Shown in pieces: positions 19,649 through 27,334 of a DNA stretch of 64,000 bases (position 1 is the first letter of the stretch; each line of letters starts with the position of its first letter). Both the position numbers and the translations under genes were made by a program. The stretch lies in NCBI RefSeq assembly GCF_014323705.1, contig NZ_JABVEC010000031.1:19518-83517 (forward strand). The letters run 5' to 3'. The notes under the pieces are model-generated. The model searched no databases, was not told where the DNA came from, and was given only the letters and a program-made list of their open reading frames with translations. The stretch is from Actinomadura alba. Lineage in GTDB: Bacteria > Actinomycetota > Actinomycetes > Streptosporangiales > Streptosporangiaceae.

Positions 19649-20407
19649 ATGGACGCGCCGCACCGAGCGACGCTCGCCCGGTCCGTACGGCTGCTCAAGG
19701 CCTTCCGCACCGAACAGACCGATCCGGAGCACTTCTACGGGCTCATGGCCCGCGACACGGTGGCGCAGCTCCGCTCCTACACCCGTCTGGACGGCGCGAC
19801 GGTCATCGACGTGGGAAGCGGATCCGGATTCTTCACCCGTGAACTCCGCGCAGCGGGCGCCCGCTGCGCCGGCGTCGAGGTCGACGCCGGCGAGATGACC
19901 GCCTTCGGCCGGGCACCGGGCGACAGCGTTCTCGGCAGCGCGCTGCAACTGCCCTTCCGGACCGACGGGGCGGACGTCTGCTTCTCGTCCAACGTGCTGG
20001 AGCACGTGCCCGAGCCGTGGCGCATGGCCGGTGAGATGGTGCGGGTGACCCGGCCCGGCGGCATCGTCTACCTGTCGTTCACCAACTGGCTGTCACCGTG
20101 GGGCGGGCACGAGACCTCGCCGTGGCACTACCTCGGCGGCGACCGCGCCGCCCGCCGCTACGAGCGCAAGCACGGACGGCCGCCCAAGAACCTGCACGGG
20201 ACCAGCCTCTACCCCGTCTCGGTCTCGGCCACGCTGGGCTGGGCCCGGGGGCGGGCCGACGTCGAGGTGCTCGACGCCCTGCCGCGCTATCACCCGCGCT
20301 GGGCCAGGGGCGTCACCCGGATCCCGGGGATCCGCGAGGTCGTGACCTGGAATCTCGTGCTCATCCTGCGCAAGAGGCCGCGAGAGGCGACGAGGCACAC
20401 CGGCTGA
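19649..20407 (+). CDS. class I SAM-dependent methyltransferase (Methyltransf_11 type)
   Basis: This 252-residue protein has the SAM-binding glycine loop 'VIDVGSGSGFFTRELRAAGA' (motif I), an acidic end of strand 2 ('GVEVDAGEM'), 'DVCFSSNVLEHVPEP' (motif IV/post-II) and 'VTRPGGIVYLSF' (motif V). The C-terminal part ('GGHETSPWHYLGGDRAARRY', 'KNLHGTSLYPVSV') is the conserved lid of an actinobacterial subfamily often near glycan genes. The acceptor is unknown. ATG 19649 has AGGAGG five bases upstream. It follows the exporter by 58 nt and could share its transcript. Confidence 0.85.
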   Translation: MDAPHRATLARSVRLLKAFRTEQTDPEHFYGLMARDTVAQLRSYTRLDGATVIDVGSGSGFFTRELRAAGARCAGVEVDAGEMTAFGRAPGDSVLGSALQLPFRTDGADVCFSSNVLEHVPEPWRMAGEMVRVTRPGGIVYLSFTNWLSPWGGHETSPWHYLGGDRAARRYERKHGRPPKNLHGTSLYPVSVSATLGWARGRADVEVLDALPRYHPRWARGVTRIPGIREVVTWNLVLILRKRPREATRHTG

Positions 20408-20471
20408 CGCCTCACCGCCTCCGTCCACACCGCGTCAGGTTCCGCCGGCCGGTCCGCCCGGCCGCGCAGTT

Positions 20472-20513
20472 GATCAAGGATCGGCGTAGCCAGGGGTGCT
20501 GCGATCCTTGATC
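20472..20513. repeat. perfect 12-bp inverted repeat with 18-nt loop (possible terminator or repeat remnant)
   Basis: GATCAAGGATCG (20472-20483) and CGATCCTTGATC (20502-20513) are perfectly complementary. The hairpin lies 65 nt after the methyltransferase stop and could end its transcript, although no T-run follows. A second, 7-bp inverted repeat (20527-20533 with 20544-20550) follows it. The rest of 20408-20702 contains no gene I can support. Confidence 0.55.
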
Positions 20514-20702
20514 GTCATTGAAGTGCCGTGCCTTGCCGCGTCGAGGCACGACCTGGTTGCCGTCCGCCCGGATCTTCGGGTGTTCCAGGGCGGCGCGGGG
20601 ACGGCGTCCCCGGCGGGTCCCGGGCGACACACCGCCTCTCACCGGACTATCCTCCCGTTCTGTCCATGGACGACGAAACGACCACAGCCGATTGCGGGTG
20701 GC

Positions 20703-23700
20703 ATGGAGACGCCGGACAGCTCGGAGGCACCGGACCGAGCGACCGATGAGCGGACCACGCGGGAGGGCCCAGTTGCACCGGCGGACGGCTCATTCCATGA
20801 GCGGACGGTAACGGCCTACGCGCCCCTGACGGCGCTCTACCGGCTCTTCGACGGCCGGTTGCGGGAGGGCGTGCCACAAGACCCTGAGCCGATCGGCTGG
20901 CGGCCGCACCTCGAGGCGCTGGCCGCTCTCTCGGAGGGACGCGTCTCCGGAGACCTGGAGGCGCTCGCCCGGCTGCTTGTCGATCCGGCCGCGCTGCCGG
21001 AGGAGGACCGGCCTGGGCCCGCCCTCGACCTGGGTGGTGCCGTCCAGGACCCGGAACCCGCCGACGCGACCCCGGCCGGCAACGATCCCGCGGAGACCAT
21101 GGCCCTCCCGGTGCTTCCGGACCCGGTCGATACGGCATCGGCCGCACCTGTTGAGGTCACGCCCGACGAGGCGACTCCCGCCGAGACCATGGCGCTCCCC
21201 ATCCTGCCCGACCCCGGCCAGACCCCACCGGCCGCCCCCGAACCACCCGAAACGGCACTAGCGCACATCGACCCCGTAGGCACTGCGGACCTCTCAGAGA
21301 CGGCCCTCCCGGCTCCCGTGTCCTCCCCCGCGCCGGTGGAAACGCCTGCCACGCCCCCCGCGCGGCCGGCTCTCCCCGCCGGCGGGCTGGAGATCGCGCA
21401 GGTGGCGGAGCAGGCCGCCGAGGCCGGACGCGTACACCTGATCCGATCTCTGGGGACCGGCGCGGACGCGGCGGTCATCGCGGAGTTCGTACGGCGGCGG
21501 TCCGCCGGCGGTGCCCGCACCCTGCTGCTGGTGCCCACCGCCGACGCCATGGACGGTTTCCTGGCCGGCATCGGCGTCGACGAGGGGGTCTTCGCGGTGC
21601 GGATCGAGCCCCGCGTCTCCCCGGCGGGCGAACCGTCCTGGCCCGAGGACCGGATCCACGGCGGCGTGGTGCGCGCGGTGGGCACCTCCTACCAGCGAGC
21701 CTGGGAGGCCGAGCGTCAGCGGCTGCGCCGTGACCTGATGTGGCTGGAGCAGTGGCCGCGCGACCTGGCGGCGCTGGCGGCCGTCCGGGCCGAGCACGAA
21801 CGGCGCTCGGGACTGGTGTCCGAGAACGAGGAAGAGCTCACCGCGCGGATTCGCGAGCGGAACGCCGTGGTAGCGGCGGCCGAGCAGGAGGTCCTGGCGG
21901 CCCGCGAGGCCGGCGAGAGCCTGGTGGAGCACGAGAGCCGGGCCGCCGCCGAGGCCACGCGGACCCGCACCGAGTGGGAGCGCCTGCAAGGCGTCGCCGA
22001 CGCCGCGGCACACGTCGCCGAAGAGCGCACTCGCGGTGCCGAGTCGGCCGCGGAACGCCATAGGGAGCTGTCCGAGCGGCATGCCCGGTGCGTCGAGGAG
22101 TTCGACGCGGCGCGGCAGCGCGAACGGTCCCTCATCGAGGAGCTCGCCCGCGCCGAGGACGCGCTCCCGGAGGCGGACGCCGACGTCGAGCGGTTCACCG
22201 CCGCGGCGACGCAGGCCGCCGCAGTGGGGCACGCGTGCTACTACCGGATGGCGGCCGCCGAGTCGGCGCTCGCCGCGGAACGCCGCAAGCTGAGCCTCGC
22301 CCAGCGAATGCGCATCGTCCCGTCCGAGCCTGGCATGGCGCGGCTGCGCCGCGAGCTCTCCAGGCACAAGAAGGAGGCCGAGGAGGCCGCGGCCCACGCC
22401 AGGCAGACCAGTGAGGCGCTCGACAAGGCGGAGCGGCACCGCGACGGGCTCGCGACCTTCCTGGCCGGTGGCGCTGACCAGTTGGCGGCCGTGCGGCAGG
22501 AGCAGGCCCGCCTCAGCGCGGACATCGCACGTGTGTCCGCCGAGCGGGACGGTGCCGAGGCCGAGCACCGTGAGCACGCCGAGCGGGTCGGGGAGGCCGT
22601 TGAACGGGCCACCGAGACGGGTGCGGCGGCCGCCGGGGCCCGCGCCGTAGGCGAACAGGCCGAGGAACGGCTCGCCGAGGCCCGGCGCGCGCGTGAGGAG
22701 GCCGCGGCAGCGACGGATCGGGCCGTCGCCGAGGCCGAGACCGCCAAGCGGCGGCTCGGCGAGTCTGAGGCCGAGCTGCGGCGCCGCCGCGAGGAGGGCG
22801 CGGTCGAGCTCGCCGACGGTCTGGCGGAGATCGAGGCGGCGGCCGAAGCGGCGGCCGGCTCGCGCGGCCACGTGGCGGAGATCTGCGGGACCGATCCGGT
22901 GAGCGCCGGAGAGGACGTCCTCGCCGACCACCGGAATCAGACCATGGCGCGAATCGAGCGAATCTCCACGTGGGCGGAGCTGCTCGGGGATCCCGCCGCC
23001 GGCGTGGGCTCCGCCGACCCGTTCGGCACGGGCTCCGCCCCCCTTGCCACCGGCGCGCTCGACGGCGATCCGGTCGACGGCGGACCCGTGGACCTCACCG
23101 GCGCCGTGGGCGCCATCGAGGCGGGATCGGCGGAGGCCGCCGGGGAGCCGACCGAGGACCAGCCGTCCGCGGCGGTGGCGCCGGTTCCGGCCGGCCCCGA
23201 TCCGCTCGACGCGCTGGGCGAGATCATGCTCGCGACCGCTGACGTGGTGTGCGGGACGGCGCTCGGAATCGCCGCCTGTCCCACCGTGGCCGGCACCCGG
23301 TTCGACACGCTGCTCGTGGCCGACGCCGGGCGGATCTCCGATGGAGAGTTCCTCATCGGCGCGGTCCGGGCTCGCGGGTGGGTTCTCATCGGGGACGAGC
23401 GGCGGCCTCCCGCGGGCGTGCCTGAGCCGCTCGAGGTCCACGTTCGCGCGCTGACCCTGCTCGGCATCGCCGACGAGTCACCGGACGGCGACCTCGACGC
23501 GGCCGCCGAGGCGATGCCGGCGCCCGGCGGCGAGGCGGACCGGGCGTCCCCGCAGCCGGCCGTTCGGACGGAGGCCGAGCGGCTTCGCGCCGAGGGGCTC
23601 TGGGAGAGCCGTTATCGGGACGCCTACGACAGGGCACTGCGGCCGCTGAGGGACCGCGGCGAGCCGGGTCGCACCGCGGATCCGCGGCGGGACCTGGTCA

Positions 23701-23789
23701 CGGCGATGGCCGACCGGCTGGGCCGCGGCCCGTTCGGGCGCGCCGTCATGACCGCTCCCGAGCCGCCCGAGCCGCCCTCCGGCGCGTAG
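20703..23789 (+). CDS. large coiled-coil protein resembling a catalytically decayed SF1 (UPF1-like) helicase
   Basis: The protein has 1028 residues. After an N-terminal region and a Pro/Ala/Glu-rich linker (about 105-225), residues 240-290 look like the first helicase strands: 'VHLIRSLGTGADAAVIAEFV' in the Walker A place (about 242-261) and 'TLLLVPTADAMDGFLAG' in the motif Ia place. Walker A reads G-T-G-A-D instead of G-T-G-K-T. A long Glu/Arg/Ala coiled coil (about 335-735) is inserted. Then come 'TLLVADAGRISDGEFLIGAV' (Walker B place, A-D-A-G instead of D-E-A-G, about residue 874) and 'VLIGDERRPP' (motif III place). The second RecA lobe (motifs IV-VI) is missing. The likely role is structural rather than ATP-driven; the function is unknown. 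The start is uncertain because its ribosome site is weak. Confidence 0.7.
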   Translation: METPDSSEAPDRATDERTTREGPVAPADGSFHERTVTAYAPLTALYRLFDGRLREGVPQDPEPIGWRPHLEALAALSEGRVSGDLEALARLLVDPAALPEEDRPGPALDLGGAVQDPEPADATPAGNDPAETMALPVLPDPVDTASAAPVEVTPDEATPAETMALPILPDPGQTPPAAPEPPETALAHIDPVGTADLSETALPAPVSSPAPVETPATPPARPALPAGGLEIAQVAEQAAEAGRVHLIRSLGTGADAAVIAEFVRRRSAGGARTLLLVPTADAMDGFLAGIGVDEGVFAVRIEPRVSPAGEPSWPEDRIHGGVVRAVGTSYQRAWEAERQRLRRDLMWLEQWPRDLAALAAVRAEHERRSGLVSENEEELTARIRERNAVVAAAEQEVLAAREAGESLVEHESRAAAEATRTRTEWERLQGVADAAAHVAEERTRGAESAAERHRELSERHARCVEEFDAARQRERSLIEELARAEDALPEADADVERFTAAATQAAAVGHACYYRMAAAESALAAERRKLSLAQRMRIVPSEPGMARLRRELSRHKKEAEEAAAHARQTSEALDKAERHRDGLATFLAGGADQLAAVRQEQARLSADIARVSAERDGAEAEHREHAERVGEAVERATETGAAAAGARAVGEQAEERLAEARRAREEAAAATDRAVAEAETAKRRLGESEAELRRRREEGAVELADGLAEIEAAAEAAAGSRGHVAEICGTDPVSAGEDVLADHRNQTMARIERISTWAELLGDPAAGVGSADPFGTGSAPLATGALDGDPVDGGPVDLTGAVGAIEAGSAEAAGEPTEDQPSAAVAPVPAGPDPLDALGEIMLATADVVCGTALGIAACPTVAGTRFDTLLVADAGRISDGEFLIGAVRARGWVLIGDERRPPAGVPEPLEVHVRALTLLGIADESPDGDLDAAAEAMPAPGGEADRASPQPAVRTEAERLRAEGLWESRYRDAYDRALRPLRDRGEPGRTADPRRDLVTAMADRLGRGPFGRAVMTAPEPPEPPSGA

Positions 23790-23808
23790 CGCGCGGCCGG
23801 ACGGCTCT

Positions 23809-23824
23809 GGACTCCGGCGAGTCC
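23809..23824. terminator. small GC hairpin between convergent genes
   Basis: GGACTC (23809-23814) and GAGTCC (23819-23824) form a 6-bp stem closed by a CGGC tetraloop, placed between the convergent helicase-like and UspA genes. There is no T-run. A bidirectional terminator role is plausible only from position. Confidence 0.35.
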
Positions 23825-23827
23825 CCC

Positions 23828-24694
23828 TCAGTCGCGGGGGCGTACGACGGCGACCGGGCAGTGCGAGTGGTGGATGATCCCGTGGCCCACCGAGCCGAGC
23901 CGGATCGAGCCGAGGCCGATATGGCCTCGCGCCCCGACGACGACCAGGTCGGCCCGGCCGGAGGCGTCGACCAACGCCGAGACGGGATGATCCCGCACCA
24001 CGTCCTCGACGATCTCCACATCGGGGTGCCGCTTCCGCCACGGAGCGAGTGCCTGGGCCACGTTCCAGCAGTTGTCCTGCTCGATCTCCGTGAGATCGAA
24101 GGGGTACTCCGCCGCGATCAGCGGCGCCGACAACTGCCAGGCGTGGAGCACCCGGAGCCGGGCGGACCGCACGTTGGCCGCGTCGAAGGCGTACTCGAGG
24201 GCCGCGGACGGATCGTCCGGCAGGTCCAGCCCGACGACCACCTCGCCGTTGACCCTGCCGCCGTCGCCGCGGACGATCACGACGGGGCCGGCCGCGCATC
24301 CGGCGACGCGCAGCCCCGTCGACCCGAGGAGCAGGCTGGTGAACCCGCCCAGGCCCCGATGGCCCAGCACCAACTCGTACGCCTGCCTGGACAGGTCGCA
24401 GAGCGCGTGCGCGGTGGAATCCTGCGCGAGCTCGGTCGTCACCTCCGCGGGCCCGCGCTCGCGCGCCAGGGCCTTCGCGTCGGCCAGCAGCCGCAGCCCC
24501 CGCTCGGACAGCGACTCGCGCATGCCGGGTGGCGGGAAGAGCGGAATGTCGTGCACCCAGCGCTCGATGACGTGAACGATGCGCAGGGGCCGTCGATGCC
24601 GCATCGCCTCTTCGGCCGCCCATGTGACCGCCCGGTCGGCCGGCGGCGAGCCGTCGGTGCCGACGACCACAGGGGCGAACGTCGGATCGGGCAT
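23828..24694 (-). CDS. tandem universal stress protein (two UspA domains)
   Basis: This 288-residue protein has two UspA domains. Both keep the ATP-binding pattern G-x2-G-x9-G-S: 'GHRGLGGFTSLLLGS' in the first and 'GARGHIGLGSIRLGS' in the second, with the nucleotide-contacting aspartate in 'VVVGTDGS' and 'VVVGLDLPDD'. Two-domain, ATP-binding Usp proteins are typical of the mycobacterial DosR regulon. ATG 24694 has GGGAGG five bases upstream. It lies 109 nt downstream of the DUF1876 gene on the same strand and probably shares the DosR-box-controlled transcript starting near 25100. Confidence 0.9.
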   Translation of the reverse strand: MPDPTFAPVVVGTDGSPPADRAVTWAAEEAMRHRRPLRIVHVIERWVHDIPLFPPPGMRESLSERGLRLLADAKALARERGPAEVTTELAQDSTAHALCDLSRQAYELVLGHRGLGGFTSLLLGSTGLRVAGCAAGPVVIVRGDGGRVNGEVVVGLDLPDDPSAALEYAFDAANVRSARLRVLHAWQLSAPLIAAEYPFDLTEIEQDNCWNVAQALAPWRKRHPDVEIVEDVVRDHPVSALVDASGRADLVVVGARGHIGLGSIRLGSVGHGIIHHSHCPVAVVRPRD

Positions 24695-24803
24695 CGGACC
24701 TCCCTTCGATGAGCGGGCTTCGGACAGCACGGCCGCCCCTGTCGGCACGGCCTTCGGCACAACCGGTCCGCCGGTGGGGCGGCGGCGGGCCGGCGGCTCG
24801 CTC

Positions 24804-25052
24804 CTACGCCGGGCCGGCCAACTGGGCGATGTCGTCGGCGGCCACCGTCCGCAGGCGATCGGCGAGATCCGCCAGGGCCCTGCTGGCGGCCAGCTCGTCG
24901 CCGATCTCCGGAATGGGGCGGTCGCCGGGGTTCCGCCGGGCCCGACCGACCCCGCTGATCCTCATGCCGTCCCTGAGGAGGACGGCGCGCGCGACCGTGT
25001 CGTCGCGATCCTCACTGATGTAGACCTGGACGGCCCACTGTTTGCTCTCCAT
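24804..25052 (-). CDS. DUF1876 family protein (Rv1738/Rv2632c-like)
   Basis: This 82-residue protein has the features of DUF1876: 'WAVQVYISEDRDDTVARAVL', 'GVGRARRNPGDRPIPEIGDE' and 'AASRALADLADRL'. Its mycobacterial relative Rv1738 is a strongly DosR-induced dormancy protein whose fold resembles ribosome hibernation factors, so ribosome silencing in hypoxia is a possible role, not shown. ATG 25052 follows a Shine-Dalgarno-like GAGGGGG. Two DosR-type boxes lie at 25113-25148, their centres 68 and 90 nt upstream. Confidence 0.88.
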   Translation of the reverse strand: MESKQWAVQVYISEDRDDTVARAVLLRDGMRISGVGRARRNPGDRPIPEIGDELAASRALADLADRLRTVAADDIAQLAGPA

Positions 25053-25112
25053 GGCGCCCCCTCGCGCGTCGGTCCCACCTCGATCTTCCGTCGCGGGGAC
25101 GTCACCCCCTGA

Positions 25113-25148
25113 GGGGCACTGGTCCCCATATCTAGGGACCTCTGGGCC
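25113..25148 (-). promoter_or_regulatory. tandem DosR-type boxes upstream of the DUF1876/UspA unit
   Basis: GGGGCACTGGTCCC (25113-25126) matches the GGGAC-N4-GTCCC half-site pattern with one mismatch. GGGACCTCTGGGCC (25135-25148) keeps the left half perfectly and the right half poorly. The two begin exactly 22 nt apart, about two helical turns, as for paired DosR sites at mycobacterial promoters. The overlapping inverted repeat GGTCCC (25121-25126) / GGGACC (25135-25140) joins them. Confidence 0.55.
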
Positions 25149-25169
25149 TTTGCCCTGCACGTTTCATCG

Positions 25170-26171
25170 TCAGGCCGATCTGGGGGCCGCCACGGCCAGC
25201 CGGCCGTCCTCCGCGCGCACGGTCGCGCCGAAGGCGCCACACGCGGCGGTGAAGCGACGCCTGATCCAGTCCCGCTCGGCACCCTCCGCGAGCCGCGTAC
25301 GGCAGTAGTCCAGGGCCAGCGGGACCGCCTCGATCAGCTGGGGCCCCCGGTCGTCCAGCGTCACGATGAACAGCAGTCCCAGGTCGTTGCGCCTCCAGGG
25401 GTCGACCGCGTAGTCGTCGATGAAGTCGCCGGCGTCGTACACGACGGGCCAGTCCACGCCGTGGAAGACGTGCGCGGAGTGGCCGGCCACCAGGGCGGCC
25501 CCCGCCGCCACCAGGACGCGGGCCGCCTCCCGGACGTAGGCCGGCGGCTCGGTGGTCATGTTGGGCCCCCAGTGCGGCGTGACGAGGACGGTGCCGGCGT
25601 CACGCCGCAGCCGCCTCACCTCGTCGACGAGCCAGTCCGGAACCCCGTGCCGCAGATCGGCATAGGCGACGCCGGGGCGATCGGAGGCGGCGGCGAAGTC
25701 CGCGGGGTGGTCGGTCACCCCCAGCACGGCCAGCCGTGTGTCCCGGACCCGCAGGACGGCGGACGCGCGCGCCTCGGCCCGGTCCGCGCCGGCTCCCACG
25801 GCGCGGATGCCCGCGCCGGCGAGATGCTCGCGCGTGTCGGCCAGCGCCTCATAGCCGAAGTCGAGAGCGTGGTTGTTGGCGAGGGTCACGCAGTCCACAC
25901 CCAGTGCGGCGAGCGTCTCGACCGCCCGGGGCGGCGCCCGGAAATGGAAGAGCTTGCCCGGCGATTCCCAGGGCCTGCCCCGCTCCGACACGCAGCACTC
26001 CAGATTGAGCACGACGAGGTCGGCCGTGGCGACGATCTCTCTCAGCTCACCGGAGAACAGGTCCGGGGGCTCCACCGTGGCGAGGCGGTCGGCGACCTTG
26101 CGCCCGAGCATCGTGTCGCCGGCGACCGCGACCTTGATCGGTGTCCGCTCCGATCCCGCACTCCGGGTCAC
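25170..26171 (-). CDS. CapA-family metallophosphatase-like protein
   Basis: This 333-residue protein matches the PGA_cap/CapA domain: 'KVAVAGDTMLGRKVADRLAT' (metal site), 'VVLNLECCVSERG', 'CVTLANNHALDFGYEALADT' (N-N-H), 'VLVTPHWGPNM' (H-W-G) and 'LVAGHSAHVFHGVDW' (G-H-S/H). All calcineurin-like metal ligands appear present. CapA proteins take part in poly-gamma-glutamate or capsule production in some bacteria, but many actinobacterial ones have no such neighbours, and none are here. The GTG at 26171 overlaps the stop of the upstream UspA gene (GTGA), so the two are coupled. No signal peptide is visible. Confidence 0.88.
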   Translation of the reverse strand: MTRSAGSERTPIKVAVAGDTMLGRKVADRLATVEPPDLFSGELREIVATADLVVLNLECCVSERGRPWESPGKLFHFRAPPRAVETLAALGVDCVTLANNHALDFGYEALADTREHLAGAGIRAVGAGADRAEARASAVLRVRDTRLAVLGVTDHPADFAAASDRPGVAYADLRHGVPDWLVDEVRRLRRDAGTVLVTPHWGPNMTTEPPAYVREAARVLVAAGAALVAGHSAHVFHGVDWPVVYDAGDFIDDYAVDPWRRNDLGLLFIVTLDDRGPQLIEAVPLALDYCRTRLAEGAERDWIRRRFTAACGAFGATVRAEDGRLAVAAPRSA

Positions 26172-27136
26172 GACGGCCGCCGCCGCCCTGCCCCTCGGCT
26201 CGGCCCGACACCACGGCCCGGGCTCATGCGGTCGAAGCGCGCCGGCCGGGCCGGCTCCCCCCGGGCCCGGCCCGCCCGATCGTGGTGCTCCTCGCCGCCG
26301 GAGAACCACAAGGGGTGCGCCACGGTCACCGAGCACGGCGCGTGGAGCAGCAACTCCCGGCTCACCGCACCCAGCGTCAGCGGCGAGGGGCCCCCGTTTC
26401 CATGATCGCCGACCACCAGCATCTCGGCGCCGACGGCCGCCTCGGTGAGCGCGCCGCGTGGCGGCTCCGGCACCAGGTGCGTCCAGGCGGACACCTGCGG
26501 GTACTTGTCCCGCCAAGGGGCCACGGCCCTCTCCAGCATCACCCCGGCCCGCTGCCTGAGAATCTCGGGGTCGATCTCCGGTGGCCGATCGGGATCGCCG
26601 AAGCAGTGCACAGCGTGCAGGTACCAGCCCTTCAGGGCCGCCTCCTCGAACGCGAACGCCAGAGCCGCGTCGCTCGCGGCCGATCCGTCCACCCCCACGA
26701 TGATCCGGCGGTCCGCGGGCTCCACGCCGCGGATCACGACGACCGGGCAGCTCGCCCTCGCGGCCGTACGCACGGCGATGGACCCCCAGTGCAGCTCCCC
26801 GCCGCCGTGAGAGCCGACCACGATCAGCTCGGCGTCGTCGGCGAGGTGCAACAGGGCCGAGGACGGCGGGCCGGGCAGCAGGGCCTTCCTCACCGGCACG
26901 GTGGGCGCGCTGGTCCGCGCGATGAAGACGCCATGGTCGAGCACGTGCTCGGCCATGCGCTCGACGGTCGCCGGCCAGCCCGGATAGAGCTTCGTCATGG
27001 GGCGCTCCCATTGCCACGCGTGGCAGACGGTGACCCCGATCCGGCGCAGCTTCGCCTCGGTGACGGCCCAGCGGACGATCTGATCGCCCGCTCTCGACCC
27101 GTCATAGCCGACGACCACGTGCGAATGCCGGCTCAT
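26168..27136 (-). CDS. universal stress protein with two UspA domains and a basic tail
   Basis: This 322-residue protein has two UspA domains (about 1-145 and 155-285). The nucleotide motifs are partly worn: the first reads 'VGSHGGGELHWGSIAV' and the second 'VGDHGNGGPSPLTLGA', where G-S would be expected. The last 35 residues are Arg/Gly/Pro-rich, possibly read-through of the coupled junction with CapA. ATG 27136 has GGAGGGGG upstream. A perfect DosR-type palindrome at 27258-27271 lies between this gene and the divergent acyltransferase. Confidence 0.87.
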   Translation of the reverse strand: MSRHSHVVVGYDGSRAGDQIVRWAVTEAKLRRIGVTVCHAWQWERPMTKLYPGWPATVERMAEHVLDHGVFIARTSAPTVPVRKALLPGPPSSALLHLADDAELIVVGSHGGGELHWGSIAVRTAARASCPVVVIRGVEPADRRIIVGVDGSAASDAALAFAFEEAALKGWYLHAVHCFGDPDRPPEIDPEILRQRAGVMLERAVAPWRDKYPQVSAWTHLVPEPPRGALTEAAVGAEMLVVGDHGNGGPSPLTLGAVSRELLLHAPCSVTVAHPLWFSGGEEHHDRAGRARGEPARPARFDRMSPGRGVGPSRGAGRRRPS

Positions 27137-27257
27137 GCCCCCTCCTCGGACCCGTGCCTGTGCGACCGGCGCGACGGCCGGCGAACCGGCGCGGTGGCGT
27201 CCCTTCAGGACATCCGGTCACGAAGACCGGTTCGTAGGGCCGTACGTCCCCGGCGGC

Positions 27258-27271
27258 GGGACATCGGTCCC
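27258..27271. promoter_or_regulatory. perfect DosR-type box between UspA and acyltransferase genes
   Basis: GGGACATCGGTCCC has two perfect 5-nt arms, GGGAC and GTCCC, with a 4-nt spacer: the core of the mycobacterial DosR/DevR consensus. Its centre is 70 nt from the acyltransferase ATG (27335) and 128 nt from the UspA ATG (27136), so it could serve either or both divergent genes. Confidence 0.7.
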
Positions 27272-27334
27272 TTGCCGGCACCGGTCGCGAAGCGGTGCCA
27301 TGGAGGGGCCGGCGGGAGCGGATCGGGAGGCGAC

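Noticed and set aside
20666..20749. 27-codon frame overlapping the start of the helicase-like gene
   Set aside because: It has no ribosome site, lies in a different frame and has no coupling to the next start, so there is no support for it as a leader peptide.
27185..27240. Further half-sites of DosR type near the UspA/acyltransferase promoter
   Set aside because: The arms are in the wrong orientation or spacing, and the perfect box at 27258 already explains the region.
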